Assembly: GCA_020650975.1 (NCBI GenBank)
Contig: JAIPMN010002149.1
Location: 1 to 64,000, forward strand
Reading direction: 5' to 3'
Length of the DNA: 64,000 nt
Origin: Apostichopus californicus
Lineage: Eukaryota; Echinodermata; Holothuroidea; Aspidochirotida; Stichopodidae
The notes under the pieces were generated by a model that worked only from the letters and a program-made list of their open reading frames with translations, was not told where the DNA came from and made no database searches. Position numbers and translations under genes: made by a program. Positions 1 to 10,683 of this stretch are shown piece by piece; positions within the stretch are counted from its first letter, which is position 1, and each line of letters starts with the position of its first letter.

Positions 1-833
1 ATATATAAATATAAAATGAATGTTGTGATGCCGATTATAAAGTTTCTTTTATATAGGCTAATATATGTGATAAAATAGTGTTACTTGTAATATGCATATT
101 CTTATGGAAAAGAAAACACGACGCATGTAAAACGACTCCTTACATGACAGTTTCCCAGATGACGTTATGGCACACGGCAATATGTAACTAAGTCGACTTG
201 GACGGAAAACTGAATATTTTAAAGTTCTGTGCCAAAACTGCTGCAATGAAACCCAAAAATGAAATTTTATTGAATGATCCTTTACATTTCTTGGAGGCGA
301 AATATAGAAACGACTTTATTATAACGGTAGGATTATAAACTGACAACCATAGCGAGTTCTATATATATCATCCTGCTGCTTAGATGGCCAACAGCCAAAA
401 TTGACCAGTCTTGATCTGTCACGGTGACGGCGATAACTTTTCAGGATAAAAACAAGTCGGCATTTATCATTAGACTTTGACAATCTATTCTTCCTATACT
501 GAGTGTATAGTATCTCGCACTACACACACAGCCAACATTGCATGGTTTGGATCCATTAATCAATAGATTAGTCACTGTTTGTATGTGGTTTCCCCTGTCA
601 AGATATTTTCAATAACGTAGTGTACCAATCAGCAGTTCAGGTTGACCTTTGCCCTCGCCCATATTACCATTTACCACAAACGTTTGTTGTGTTTTATGAA
701 ACGTCTTACACACGTGATTTGCATGTATATGTAAGTAATTTTCTGCTGTGTGCATATAAAGAAGACATGCCCGTATGTTATTGCGTGCACTTGTATGTAT
801 ATATTTTGTATGTATTTGTGTGTACCGTGTTAT

Positions 834-856
834 TGTGCGCATGTGCGCATGCGTAT
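834..856. repeat. Alternating purine-pyrimidine tract
   Basis: About 23 bases alternate purine and pyrimidine almost perfectly (TGTGCGCATGTGCGCATGCG and a few more). Such tracts can adopt left-handed Z-DNA under supercoiling. It lies within a longer TG/TA-rich stretch (about 700-1020). No gene is attached to it. Confidence 0.4.
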
Positions 857-2906
857 TTTATGTACTTATATTGTGTACCATATTGTGTACGAATATGATA
901 TATATTCCTATTATTGTGTACGTATATACTATAGACTTTATATTTTTTTTATTCTGTACATATCTATATATATTTATATATATTATATGGTAGGCGAATG
1001 TTATTGTGTGTAATGTGTATATATGTACGATTTGCATCAGTGTCTTTTTGTCCATTCAATCTACGACATATGATATATATTTTCAGATCTCATTTGCTAG
1101 CAAAAGTAAGTCATATTTGCAGCAATTTTACAAACAAAAAAGCGATATATTGATTGTAATTTATCAAACTGTCAAATCTTATTCCATCCACCTCTGAAGC
1201 CGAAAGGTCGATCACACTTCTTTGTTGAAAATCTAAATTATTTTTGTCAAACGTTCATGGTAGGAGATATTTAGCTCGATTCGACATTAGTCATACAGTC
1301 ATCGCTAATAACTCTCCGTTTGTTTTCTCTTCGCGCGATTTCGACTTTAATTTTGCTTGGTTTGTTATCGGTGTTGGCTTATCAAAATACGCCTTTAATT
1401 TGATTAGCCAAGTTTATCTAACAATGAACACTCATCATTAGTTTACTGTACCCGTCGGCTTCTCTTTAGAGCACCCAGTGTTTACTTAAGTACACACATC
1501 AGGCCTGCAGTGAATTCGGGATGGGCCGCGCATACAGTATTATCGTTTGCACAGTGAACGAACTCTATATACTGCAAAATAAACGTCACAGGTAGACGAA
1601 CAAAGGCGCTTGGCATGGAGTATTATGTTTACAAGTCCCTTCCAAGCATAATATATACAGAGTACGCGATTGTCTACTCAATCTGTTACACAGTGTGTTG
1701 TTCGTTAAATTCCTGATAAAACAACAACAAATCCCTCGCTTCGAATTGTTGGATCATTGTAGATAAGTATTTACAGGGTGTATGGAAAGGGGGGGGGGGG
1801 GAGGCGGTGGAGACCAGCGCATCATTATCAGGGCCACCTGCACGAGACTGCGCAAAGGTGTACAACCAAAGACACCCCTCCCAATCTAAAATAATGCGCA
1901 AAAGGTTTATACTTGCAACCTCGAATTCTCTGTTAATACGCTATGCCATTTTTCTCGAGAAGTATGGTACCAATGTAAACGAGGAAATTCGATTTTCTTC
2001 GGTTACTATATAAAGTTAATTCAAACCTCTTTGAACCGGTGTAACTCTAGCCCATGACCTATGTCATTACATATAATCTGGTTTCCCTTAAACTTCAAAC
2101 ACCATTTCTAAAATTATCACCATAGTTACCTTGTATACAATTTTTGTCTTTGTTCTTTTCTCTCTCTCTTTTGACATTTTGGTATTATTTTTCCTCCCAA
2201 GTTGGTCAAGTCACCGGGACAACCATGGAACTGAAGGTTTCCCGGTTATCGGTAGACGGTTAATTTATAAGATTCGACCACCAGTATATGGGGCAAAAAA
2301 AGAGAAAGAATTGGTCAACACATCTGACTGACCATCTATCGCAGCTGTGGCTTTGCGGATGTATAATCAGTGGGAAAATTTACTGACCAATCGCGGCACA
2401 GATCAAAGGCGGGCCTGATCAGCCGTCCTGTAAACTGATTAAGCGACTCGGGAAAACGAGCGTGTTACTGCGAAATATTGTCATTATAAAAGATATAAAC
2501 GGTATCGTGACCGAGGTGAGGTATATGTGCTTGCAGATAGGGCTTAAATCAGATGAAAAACGAACGGAGATTGCCCGCCCTATTGTTCTTTGTGTAAAAA
2601 AACAAAATAACTTAATTACTGTTGGCCCATTATACAGCTTCCTGTTTTCCAATGTTATCTTTCAGACGATAACATTAAACAGGGTTTGAAATTTAAGATA
2701 CAGAGTTGTTTTGGATCGAGATAACAGATTAAAGATATCTAGTGACCTTAAACTTTAAAGAAAAAATGAGGAAAAATGCCTACAACGAAATGTATGATTT
2801 CTTGCAAGGTATGTAAAGTATTGAAGTTAGGGTCAGGATACAACAACGGCGACGCATGAAGGTGATCTATAGCCTCTTTGCAAAATAATAAGAAATAAAT
2901 TCATAG

Positions 2907-2949
2907 TAGTATTAATAATAATAATCATAATAATAATAATGATAATAAT
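2907..2949. repeat. (AAT)n microsatellite
   Basis: Imperfect AAT/ATA trinucleotide repeats of about 43 bp with CAT and GAT interruptions. It is a simple sequence repeat in the 5' flank. Confidence 0.8.
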
Positions 2950-3554
2950 TTCCAATAAAAGTACTGCACAACTTAAAAAAAAGAATTGTAGCTTTTTTTT
3001 TATCACAAATTACAAAAAAAAGGTTATTTTAATGACAGAAAATGTAATAATGGCACACTAACTATAGCCATTCTTCTGAATTATGAAAAAGGTCACTTCT
3101 CAGGTTTTTCACAAACTTTATAACTCAATCATTCTGCTTTAAAGGGATAAAAAAGAAGAAATCCCCTTTTGTATTGCTCATCGCGGAACGGTCTTGTATG
3201 ATAGAGACCATCTCATTAACATAACCTATAATGAACATGAGTCGCGCTGTGATTACGTCATAAGTGTCACAGATGGGCGATTAGAACTTCTCGCGGTTAA
3301 AAAAGTCACAAAGGGTGGCATAAGTTGCATCCGTTTTCTGATCTGTTACTTGCTTACCTGACCAACAGCTGCCGCATCAAAGCATTCATTTATTGCCGTC
3401 TATAGTTAAATTTGAGCAGATTAACAGAATATACAAGTGCTGGCCTTAAACATGATGTAATAATATACTATACAACAGCTCACAGAGTATTCTGCAGGTT
3501 CCCGATCAAATTTCCATTTTTGTTCTCACGTTTTTATCTTTCTTTATTGACGAG

Positions 3555-3885
3555 TACGGTGGTCCGGAAAGGACAGACGTATCGCAGACTTACTGCGATA
3601 GCATAACGCGACAACAATACGCCAGTTTGATAATTTTCGCCAAGATAGAATATTATCGTCACTGATTCTTGCCAACTCGACAAAACAAATATCATATTTT
3701 TTGACGATTTTGTCATGCAAGTGACGTGCAACGCAACAACTCGATTAACATTGACAAATTTTCGTCAAGATGTGACGTTAATGTAACCCGTCAACCCGAC
3801 AAAGATACACAAATTTGTCGAGATGTCGCGTTATAGTAACACGCTAATTAGTCTACAACTCGCCTGTCCCTTCAGAACTACCGTA
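3555..3885. mobile_element. Candidate Tc1/mariner-like MITE with about 60-bp terminal inverted repeats
   Basis: The two ends are imperfect inverted repeats: the left arm 3555-3613, reverse-complemented, aligns with the right arm 3824-3885 at roughly 70-75 percent identity. TGTCGCGTTAT is identical on the inner side, CTGTCC on the outer side, and the outer boundary matches as ACCNCCGTA versus ACTACCGTA. Both ends finish in TA (3555-3556 and 3884-3885), fitting a TA target-site duplication, the hallmark of the Tc1/mariner superfamily. The interior (about 200 bp) holds degenerate subrepeats of the type acaaatttgtcgagatgt and has no transposase frame, so it would be non-autonomous. Arm divergence suggests an old copy. 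The superfamily call rests only on the TA ends. Confidence 0.55.
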
Positions 3886-5940
3886 AACGATAGATTTATA
3901 TTTATATCTTCAGTTTTTCCTTCTTTATACATGGACATATTTTGGAAGGTTCGATTTCTCCAGAAGAATGGAAGTGGACGTTTTTGTTTCCACCAAGGCA
4001 TATATATGCTTTTATCATTGGGCAAAGGGCCTTAAAATTGATAGGCCTCTATGTCTGAACACCCAGCTGAATTTTATACTTTGACGACAATTAATAAATT
4101 GAGTCAAATACATCAAACTTTTAATCAACTTCCAAAGTTAATTAATGAATGGTTCGAAAGTATATCCACCGTATGAACATGAAAAAGAAGAATAAGAAGA
4201 AAATATAACAACAAAGAAAAAATAAAGAACACATTCATCAAATTAAAATAATGGACACGTGCTTCTTATTGCTCCGAAGTTTTGTCTTTCCCCACAGGGA
4301 TAAATCATGGCTGCTTTAATATACTGTCTCTTCAGAACGCCAAAAAAGTTCACGGATTTAGAAGGAACCTTCCTTCTCAGTTGACGAAAATACAATCACC
4401 TCGTGAAGAATCGGTACATAACTTTAGATTTTTATATCAACACCGCTGGCTTATCGTCGTTATCGATCCTGTAAGACTTCATCTTTGCTATATTGGTGAA
4501 GTTTCTTTTTGGGAGTGTTCTCATTCATAAGTTTTTTTTTTGCACCCCGCGAGATATTGACTCAACCGACTCGCCCCGTTTTTCGTCTCTCCAGAGCTGA
4601 AGCGAATCGACGACACCTTGCAGACATTCAGTGCAGGAAGAAGAGATACGTGCCCATCTCCAAATCGATTCAAATTTTGCCCCCAAAACTTTTTTTTTGT
4701 CAGTGTTTTTGACCTATCATAAGTGAAAAGATCAGAGAAACCGAGAAACATGGAAAGACAGACAGAGGGAGAGAGAGAGAGACAGAAAAAATATTAACGA
4801 GATGGAGAAAAAGTTTGTGCTGATGTTGATGATAAAGCACTAGGCGTACTTTGTCCCAAAGGGCCCCCCATGATACAAGCCTATAGCAGACCAATTACAG
4901 GTATAGTCGCTCTCTGGAGATAATCCGTATTTATCTATATTTTTTGGCATTTCAAAGATCCACGTGCACATACAAACAAAAGGAAAGGAAGGAAAAAGGA
5001 AAGAAAAAGAAAAGAAAAATAAAGAAAAATTGGGATTTGGCTCAGCATCAAGGATCACATTGATAATCATTCAGAAAATGGAGAACACTAACAAACTGAA
5101 ACAAATGGCGTAATCTGTTCAAAGTTTTAAAATACACATGCTTTTCGTTTTTTACAACAAGTGAAAAAGGGAAGTAATTTCACCGAGTTTGTTCTAGGAA
5201 TAATAAAATTAGGCATGACCTTCTAACAGTTTTTTTTTCAGCAGAAAACTAAACCAATGGTTTGTAACCAGAGATCTCCTAAAAATCATTGGAAGTATTA
5301 AACTTTTATGTGAATGTATATCAAGTTGGCCAGAACATCCGTCAAATAGTTACAACTCAATTCAAAATTTGGAGAGAAAGTCCACTGTTTGGCAAAATAA
5401 TTAGAAGTGCGTTTGTTATATCATGCCAAACATATTGCATACATGCGTGGGAGCGGGAACGAGTATACAAACACGAGTCGCGGACCTAATTGGGATGGGG
5501 GAGGGGTGGGGATAGTCTGATAAAGAGTAATTTGTTCTCATTGCATTATATACTTACTGTAGATATAAATACTTCCCCTAATGGGGACGTGGCCGTGGCT
5601 AGTTGTCCTCGTGACCCGACCTGGATTTCGACGTCACTGGTTCTACATGAGAAGGTATGTCGTCACGTATTTATATTGTTTTATATGTAGTTATTGGAAT
5701 TTTAAGCTCATGTGAAATGATATAGATGTGTCGGTATGGCTACAGCATGGTAAATATAACAAAATCATTCAACCTAGTATAACATAACCTTGTCAACTAT
5801 GCACTGTGGAACATGAAGTTGTGTTTGATATGAATGTCACACAGTATATCTACCAGGGGATTATACATTTATCTCTCTTTGACAGGAGGGAACGACTTAC
5901 ATAACTCTGTTAGATATCCTTAAAGATTGAGATACTAATT

Positions 5941-5977
5941 TTGCGCAATCCCAATATCCGTGCGCTGAATGACGTCA
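5941..5977. promoter_or_regulatory. Paired bZIP sites: C/EBP palindrome and full CRE
   Basis: TTGCGCAA at 5941-5948 is the perfect C/EBP palindrome, and TGACGTCA at 5970-5977 is the full cAMP-response element. They are 29 bp apart start to start, about 4 kb upstream of the PDZRN start codon. Both matches are seen directly; a regulatory role is inference, because single 8-mers occur by chance. Confidence 0.3.
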
Positions 5978-6121
5978 ATGGAACCATCAATCATAGCTAC
6001 GATAGATCAAGAACGATCGAGGGACACTGAGACCTAACAAATGTAACTGTACAGCTGCAGAAGGACCTGTGCACGACACGAAGATTTTGACTTTTTGACT
6101 TTTAATACTGCACGTATTAGT

Positions 6122-6262
6122 TCTTTTGATAAAACGTTACAACACTATTTTTTTTCTTTCTTTCTTGGGAGTCCTTTACCTTGTTAAGCCTGAATTGGCT
6201 TTTTAGAGGACTTCCCTCCACATGTATTATTTATTATCTGTGGAAAATCAAATAAATCAAAT
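6122..6262 (+). mobile_element. Possible 3' tail of a non-LTR retrotransposon (LINE)
   Basis: A T-rich stretch is followed by a GC-balanced block (about 6168-6212) and then short imperfect units of the type AAATCAAAT (about 6245-6266). That arrangement resembles the microsatellite-like 3' ends of CR1/L2-type LINEs. No reverse transcriptase frame is present upstream, so if real it is a heavily 5'-truncated copy. A chance low-complexity run is the main alternative. Confidence 0.25.
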
Positions 6263-7141
6263 CAAAAACTCAATGCAAGTATGCTTAAAATGTACACGCT
6301 ATATTAAAGAGTTTCTTTGAGTGACTAAAACACACAAGTTTTATGAATAAAAATAATAAGTCTACAAGCAGAGGGTAAATCACCCGCGTTGACTCGGGCG
6401 GCCATATTTTTTTCTGAAAATAAAAGAAGAATAATAATAAAAAAAAATCGAAGCGTAGGTGAAGATGCCCTCCAGAGAGAAATATGTTAGTCAATTTACA
6501 TTAAACAAACAATCTTCGTGTTCAGTCAAACGGGTCGAGACAGGGGGTTGTTAGGGGGTCATGACTCCTCACATTTTTTATCATATAATATCCGCAAGGA
6601 TTTTCGATGCAAAATATTTCGTAGATTAAACTAGCGATGATTGAATTCCATTTTCGATTTCTTTATAATGACATTTTTGGTTAACTGGAAGGAATTAAAT
6701 CGATCTGTCAGCGATTGGGTACCGTCACTGCATGCGTCGGGTAAAGTGATTATATTTATGATGCTGATTTTGATTTCTGGAAACCTTCTATTTTCGTGTG
6801 GTCATAGAAAAATTCTCTTCAGATGAACAATTCCAAAGATCGTTTTCTTTAGAGGCGCAGTCGGTGAGTTCTAGATCGCGGTACAACCATATCGTTCTCA
6901 GTTGTGTGGACATTCTATCTAGTGGATTGAAAGAGAATGTCATATATCGACTGCACTGAAATAATTGTTTGTTACCAATGATGACATGCATGACTTTTCA
7001 ACTCAGTTTTCACCCTTCCACTGAACCATACTTCCAATCCCCCTGCACCCTGGGGTAAACACGTGTCCATTCACTATAGTTATGTTGATTGCTTGTTCAA
7101 AGTAAACACGTAAACATGTTGTCTATAAGGAAAACAAACAT

Positions 7142-7180
7142 GGGATGGGAGGGGAGATGAAGAGGTGGGGTGGGGTGGGG
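7142..7180 (+). repeat. G-rich tract with G-quadruplex potential
   Basis: Three GGGG runs separated by single T residues (7167-7180) are preceded by GGG and GGGG runs from 7142. Four or more G-runs in 40 bp on the plus strand satisfy the usual G-quadruplex pattern. It sits in the 5' flank of the gene. Confidence 0.4.
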
Positions 7181-9654
7181 TGCTTGCACCAAGAGGAGGA
7201 AGAGAAGGGAGAGGAGGAACGAGTTGAATGGACTACGCGCCCGTATAAACTTTCTTGAAATACAATATGAGAAGATGGCTGGTGTTATATACAGACCATT
7301 TTGTGACATTATAATTACTTCGAGCAGCCCAGCCAATAATATATATTACTACGCGTTGCGTCACAATCGAGTAGGCTATACATATGTTATTGAAATGATC
7401 GCCCAAAACTTAACTTAAAATATTTCATATATGTCTTTTCCTGTTTAAGATTTATTCTTTAATTTTTATATCTAATCGATCCACTTTCCCGACAAGTAGG
7501 TCGTGTATTTATTTCAGTATATACCGTATGTTGTTGTAATCTTCTGTTCATATCCGAAGGGTTTCCTTATTTTGAAATATATACCAATGTACTGGGTCTC
7601 TTCTAGATTCATCACCGAGTAATATACATTCCAACATTCAGCTCATGCTACACTACGCATACAAACTTTATAATTCATTTCGTTAAACAGGTCAACCCAT
7701 CCGATCTGTCATTTTTTTGTGGAGAATTTTTATATTTTAGTCGAAATTGTAGCCTATAAAATTACATTTATTAATCAAAAAGATATATATTTTCTTCGTT
7801 GTAAATGCAAATAGAAAAAACCTCACGGGTCTACAGGGCTCGCGGGCGTATGTTTATACACAGATGCATTAGTCTATATACATAATATTCTCCCCCTTTT
7901 TTTCTACTTTAATAAATAAAATATAAAACAAGTATATAATTTTTAATAAAACAAGATTTCAACGGTTGATATCACTCATCAGCTATTCGTTCATGCTTCG
8001 ATTATGTCATATATTGACAATGTTTCTTTTATTATCTTTCTGTCTGCACACGAGTGGAGAATATCTGCTTTTCCTTTTCCTCTCTCTTGACATTAATGTT
8101 TTTTCTGTTATTATTCTGTCAACACACGAATGGAGAGGTTGAGAATCGCAGTTTTATACGCGATGAAGCGTAAGGGCTTGATAAAATAAACGGCAGTATC
8201 GCGTGAAACCTCACACGTATGATGGGTTGGTTTATTGCGTTGATTTCCCTTCTATTTATAACATTATATTTACTGATACCTGCGCATGTGTTGATATCTT
8301 ACGTGAAAGTGATGTGGATAAAATTAAATGGGGGGTTTTCCAAATATAAACAAACGCTCATATATACCTATTTTTTTTTATTTCTATGAATAAGAGGTCT
8401 CCTATAGTCTCAAAGCAGAGACTGATAGCGGGATACGTGAGGCCTAAATTTATGTTTAGTCCAAGTTTTCCTATTTCACAAATTTGACGGTCAGAGGTTG
8501 TATATGTTTTGTTTTCTTGTATAGATAACCCATTGAACCGAAGTGTATATAATTTAATATCTATCTTAATTAATTAATTGCATAGCGCATACATATGATT
8601 TACCTGAGCGTGGAGGAAAAAAATATTTCTTGTTTTGTTCTTCTCTAAATCACTTGGGGTATGGTTGCATGATTCACACATGTGAAGGTTAACAAGGAGA
8701 ATGAAATTATCCCAACTGTTTTAACAGCTATTTACCTCCCCCCCCCACTCTCCCGTTCCCAGGAAAGAAAACGCATTTGATAGACAATCGCACCCCCATT
8801 CCCACACCACGTACACATGGCATATGTTCAAATCACACCCGACTTAATTAAAGGTTTGTTGTATTGGCCCCAAATATGCTATATTCAAATATGGCCCTCT
8901 TTGGTCAAAATTCTTAAACTGTTTTTATTACACAACCTTCGAAGATATTTTCATCACTGGCACATTCAGTCATCTTGTGTGTTCCTTAAAATTGTCTGAG
9001 AACAATTTCGAGAGTAAAGACCCCCAGGAAGGTTCTTTTTATAAAACTTCTAGCAATGATAGCGTGCTATAATTTGGGGCCTATACTGACTACCTTTAAT
9101 GTGCCGTTTTAGAACATACATTATAGACGCTCGTTAGTTACCCCATCGAAACCATGATACTACTTTTTTTACACAGTTAGGGGTACATTACTTTATAATT
9201 TTGTTCAACAAAGCTGAAATGAAGGCAGATTCGAGTTGTGCTCAAGTTACCATTTTTCACCGCTGGTCACATGGGAACATCTAACTGTAAAAGTTACTGT
9301 AGATATGAGTGTATGTGATGCATAGGTAGAAAATTCTGATACTCTACCACGGTTAAAAAACAATCCTTTCTATTATCTCTTGTGATACGAACAAAATCAA
9401 ACTTGTAGGAAGTCAGTTGGTATTGTTTGCTACCGTTCACACACACTACACTATATAGTCGGTTTCACACATTTAGCTATCGAAGAATGCCCGAAAAATC
9501 ACCTCTCGCCTCACTTCACCCGAGTGTGCTCAAGCGAACTCCGCACAGTTCTGACAGACTGTTTATTTTTGCCGGGGCAAAATGTAATTAAAGAACACAG
9601 TGCACGGATTGGCAGGGCAGACGATCAAAGGGAAACACCGACGACTATTGCTCG

Positions 9655-9929
9655 CGGGGGGTATATGACGTTTCAGTAATGTAGGCCAATCGGTGATCAC
9701 CGTTTGTGACTCTGGCGTTAAGGCAAATATTTGGGTCATGAATATGCATTACTTCCAGTGGGAAGTTTTTTTACCCGTAGAGTTTTATCAAGTGATTCAC
9801 ACAGCTGGTTTGTACGTGGAAGTTAGGAGAGTTGTTAACGAATATAGTAGGTGCTTTCCCAAAACGAGTTGGTTGGTATAGGGAAGTCGTACTACTACTA
9901 AAGGACTCTTGAAGGAGGGATAACATAAT
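9655..9929 (+). promoter_or_regulatory. Proposed promoter and 5' UTR of the PDZRN-like gene
   Basis: The 450 bp before the start codon is visibly richer in CpG than the flanking AT-rich DNA. It holds a CCAAT box in the context GGCCAATCGG (9683-9692), a TATATGACG element (9662-9670) and a CRE-like half site. The start ATG at 9930 has A at -3 and G at +4, and an in-frame TAA at 9921-9923 ends the reading frame directly upstream. The transcription start is not visible; its position between about 9480 and 9900 is inference. Confidence 0.35.
9738..9881 (+). other. Upstream ORF (47 codons) before the PDZRN-like start
   Basis: An ATG at 9738 opens a 47-codon frame that ends with TAG at 9879-9881, 48 nt before the main ATG. 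A second in-frame ATG follows two codons in. It has no recognisable domain. If transcription starts upstream of 9738, this frame would be met first by scanning ribosomes and could lower translation of the main frame. If the start is further downstream, it is irrelevant. Confidence 0.35.
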
Positions 9930-10637
9930 ATGGGTTACGATATCGAACGTTTTATCAATCCGGTTGATGACGATTTTAAGTGTAGCATTTGTCTTGCTGT
10001 TTTGGAAAATCCTTTGGCCACCCCGTGTGGCCACGTTTTTTGTGCCAATTGCGTTCTACCGTGGGTCGTGGATCATAGTACATGCCCTCTCAAATGCGGA
10101 AAGTTTTCTGCCAAGGAACTGAATAACGTTTTGCCGTTACGTAACTTGATTCTTAAATTGGATATACGTTGTGATAATTTCCACCGTGGATGCTTGAAAG
10201 TCTGTAAAATCGCGATGTTAGATCAGCATTTGGAGGAGTGCGACCGTAGACCGGTCAAATGTACCAATAAAGGGTGCCAAAAGGTCCTGGACACGAAGGA
10301 CCAACTCACACACGAAACCATGGATTGCGAATTTCGTCCTGCTGGAGTTTGCGACAAGGGATGTGGACTGCCCGTGCCTGTGAAAGACGCGGAGGAGCAT
10401 AGTTGCGTCAAGGCCCTCTTGGCTCATGTGGCGTCGATCCAGGTCAAATTATCCAGCCAAGAACGGAATCTGAAGAAGAATTCTGCCCGTCACAGTAAAA
10501 GGGAAAAATCACTCTTGGCGCAGATTGCTTGTTTTCAAAACGAAATCCAAATGCAAGCGCTTCGTTACCAGAAGAAAATGAATGAATGCCAAGCTGAAAT
10601 TGAGTACCTATCGAGTCTGGCGACCCTGGAACGGAGA
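9930..10637 (+). CDS. PDZRN3: Exon 1 of PDZRN3/4-like E3 ubiquitin ligase (RING, TRAF-type zinc fingers, coiled coil)
   Basis: This exon encodes residues 1-236 of a PDZ-domain RING E3 ligase. In vertebrates PDZRN3 ubiquitinates membrane-associated partners such as MuSK and takes part in Wnt/planar-polarity and junction signalling. The RING finger is seen as C18-x2-C21, C33-x-H35, C38-x2-C41 and C52-x3-C56; the C-x3-C end also occurs in vertebrate PDZRN3. TRAF/Sina-type zinc ligands follow (C81, C88, H100, C104, C111, C116, H128, C133, C141, C145, H157, C159). A charged coiled coil from about 163 to 236 contains KREKSLLAQIA and LRYQKKMNE, near-matches to vertebrate PDZRN3. The start is fixed by the in-frame TAA at 9921 and a good Kozak context. 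The exon ends AGA|gtaagt in phase 0. The paralogue PDZRN4 and, less well, LNX proteins are the alternatives. Confidence 0.93.
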
Positions 10638-10683
10638 GTAAGTTTATTACACGGATCAGTTAATGGAATGCATCTTTAATAAA
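10638..10683 (+). other. Possible alternative 3' end: intronic stop codon overlapping a poly(A) signal
   Basis: If the exon 1 donor is not used, the frame continues for 13 codons and ends with TAA at 10677-10679. This stop overlaps a canonical AATAAA at 10678-10683. A TG-rich stretch (ttttgtacgctgtgtgg, about 10716-10732) lies 30-50 nt downstream, where a cleavage-stimulating element is expected. The product would be a 249-residue protein with RING, zinc fingers and coiled coil but no PDZ domain. Both motifs are seen; actual use is inference. Confidence 0.4.

Larger units (their letters stand above)
1..9650. other. 5' flanking region of the PDZRN-like gene, no recognisable gene
   Basis: This stretch holds only short open frames (below about 95 codons) on both strands, without recognisable domains or codon bias, so I see no gene in it. 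It is AT-rich with poly-G or poly-C runs near 1789, 8742 and 11313 (the last just past exon 1). Annotated inside it are a MITE, a trinucleotide repeat, a bZIP site pair, a possible LINE tail and a G-rich tract. Distal control elements for the downstream gene could lie here, but only motif-level hints are visible. Confidence 0.6.
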
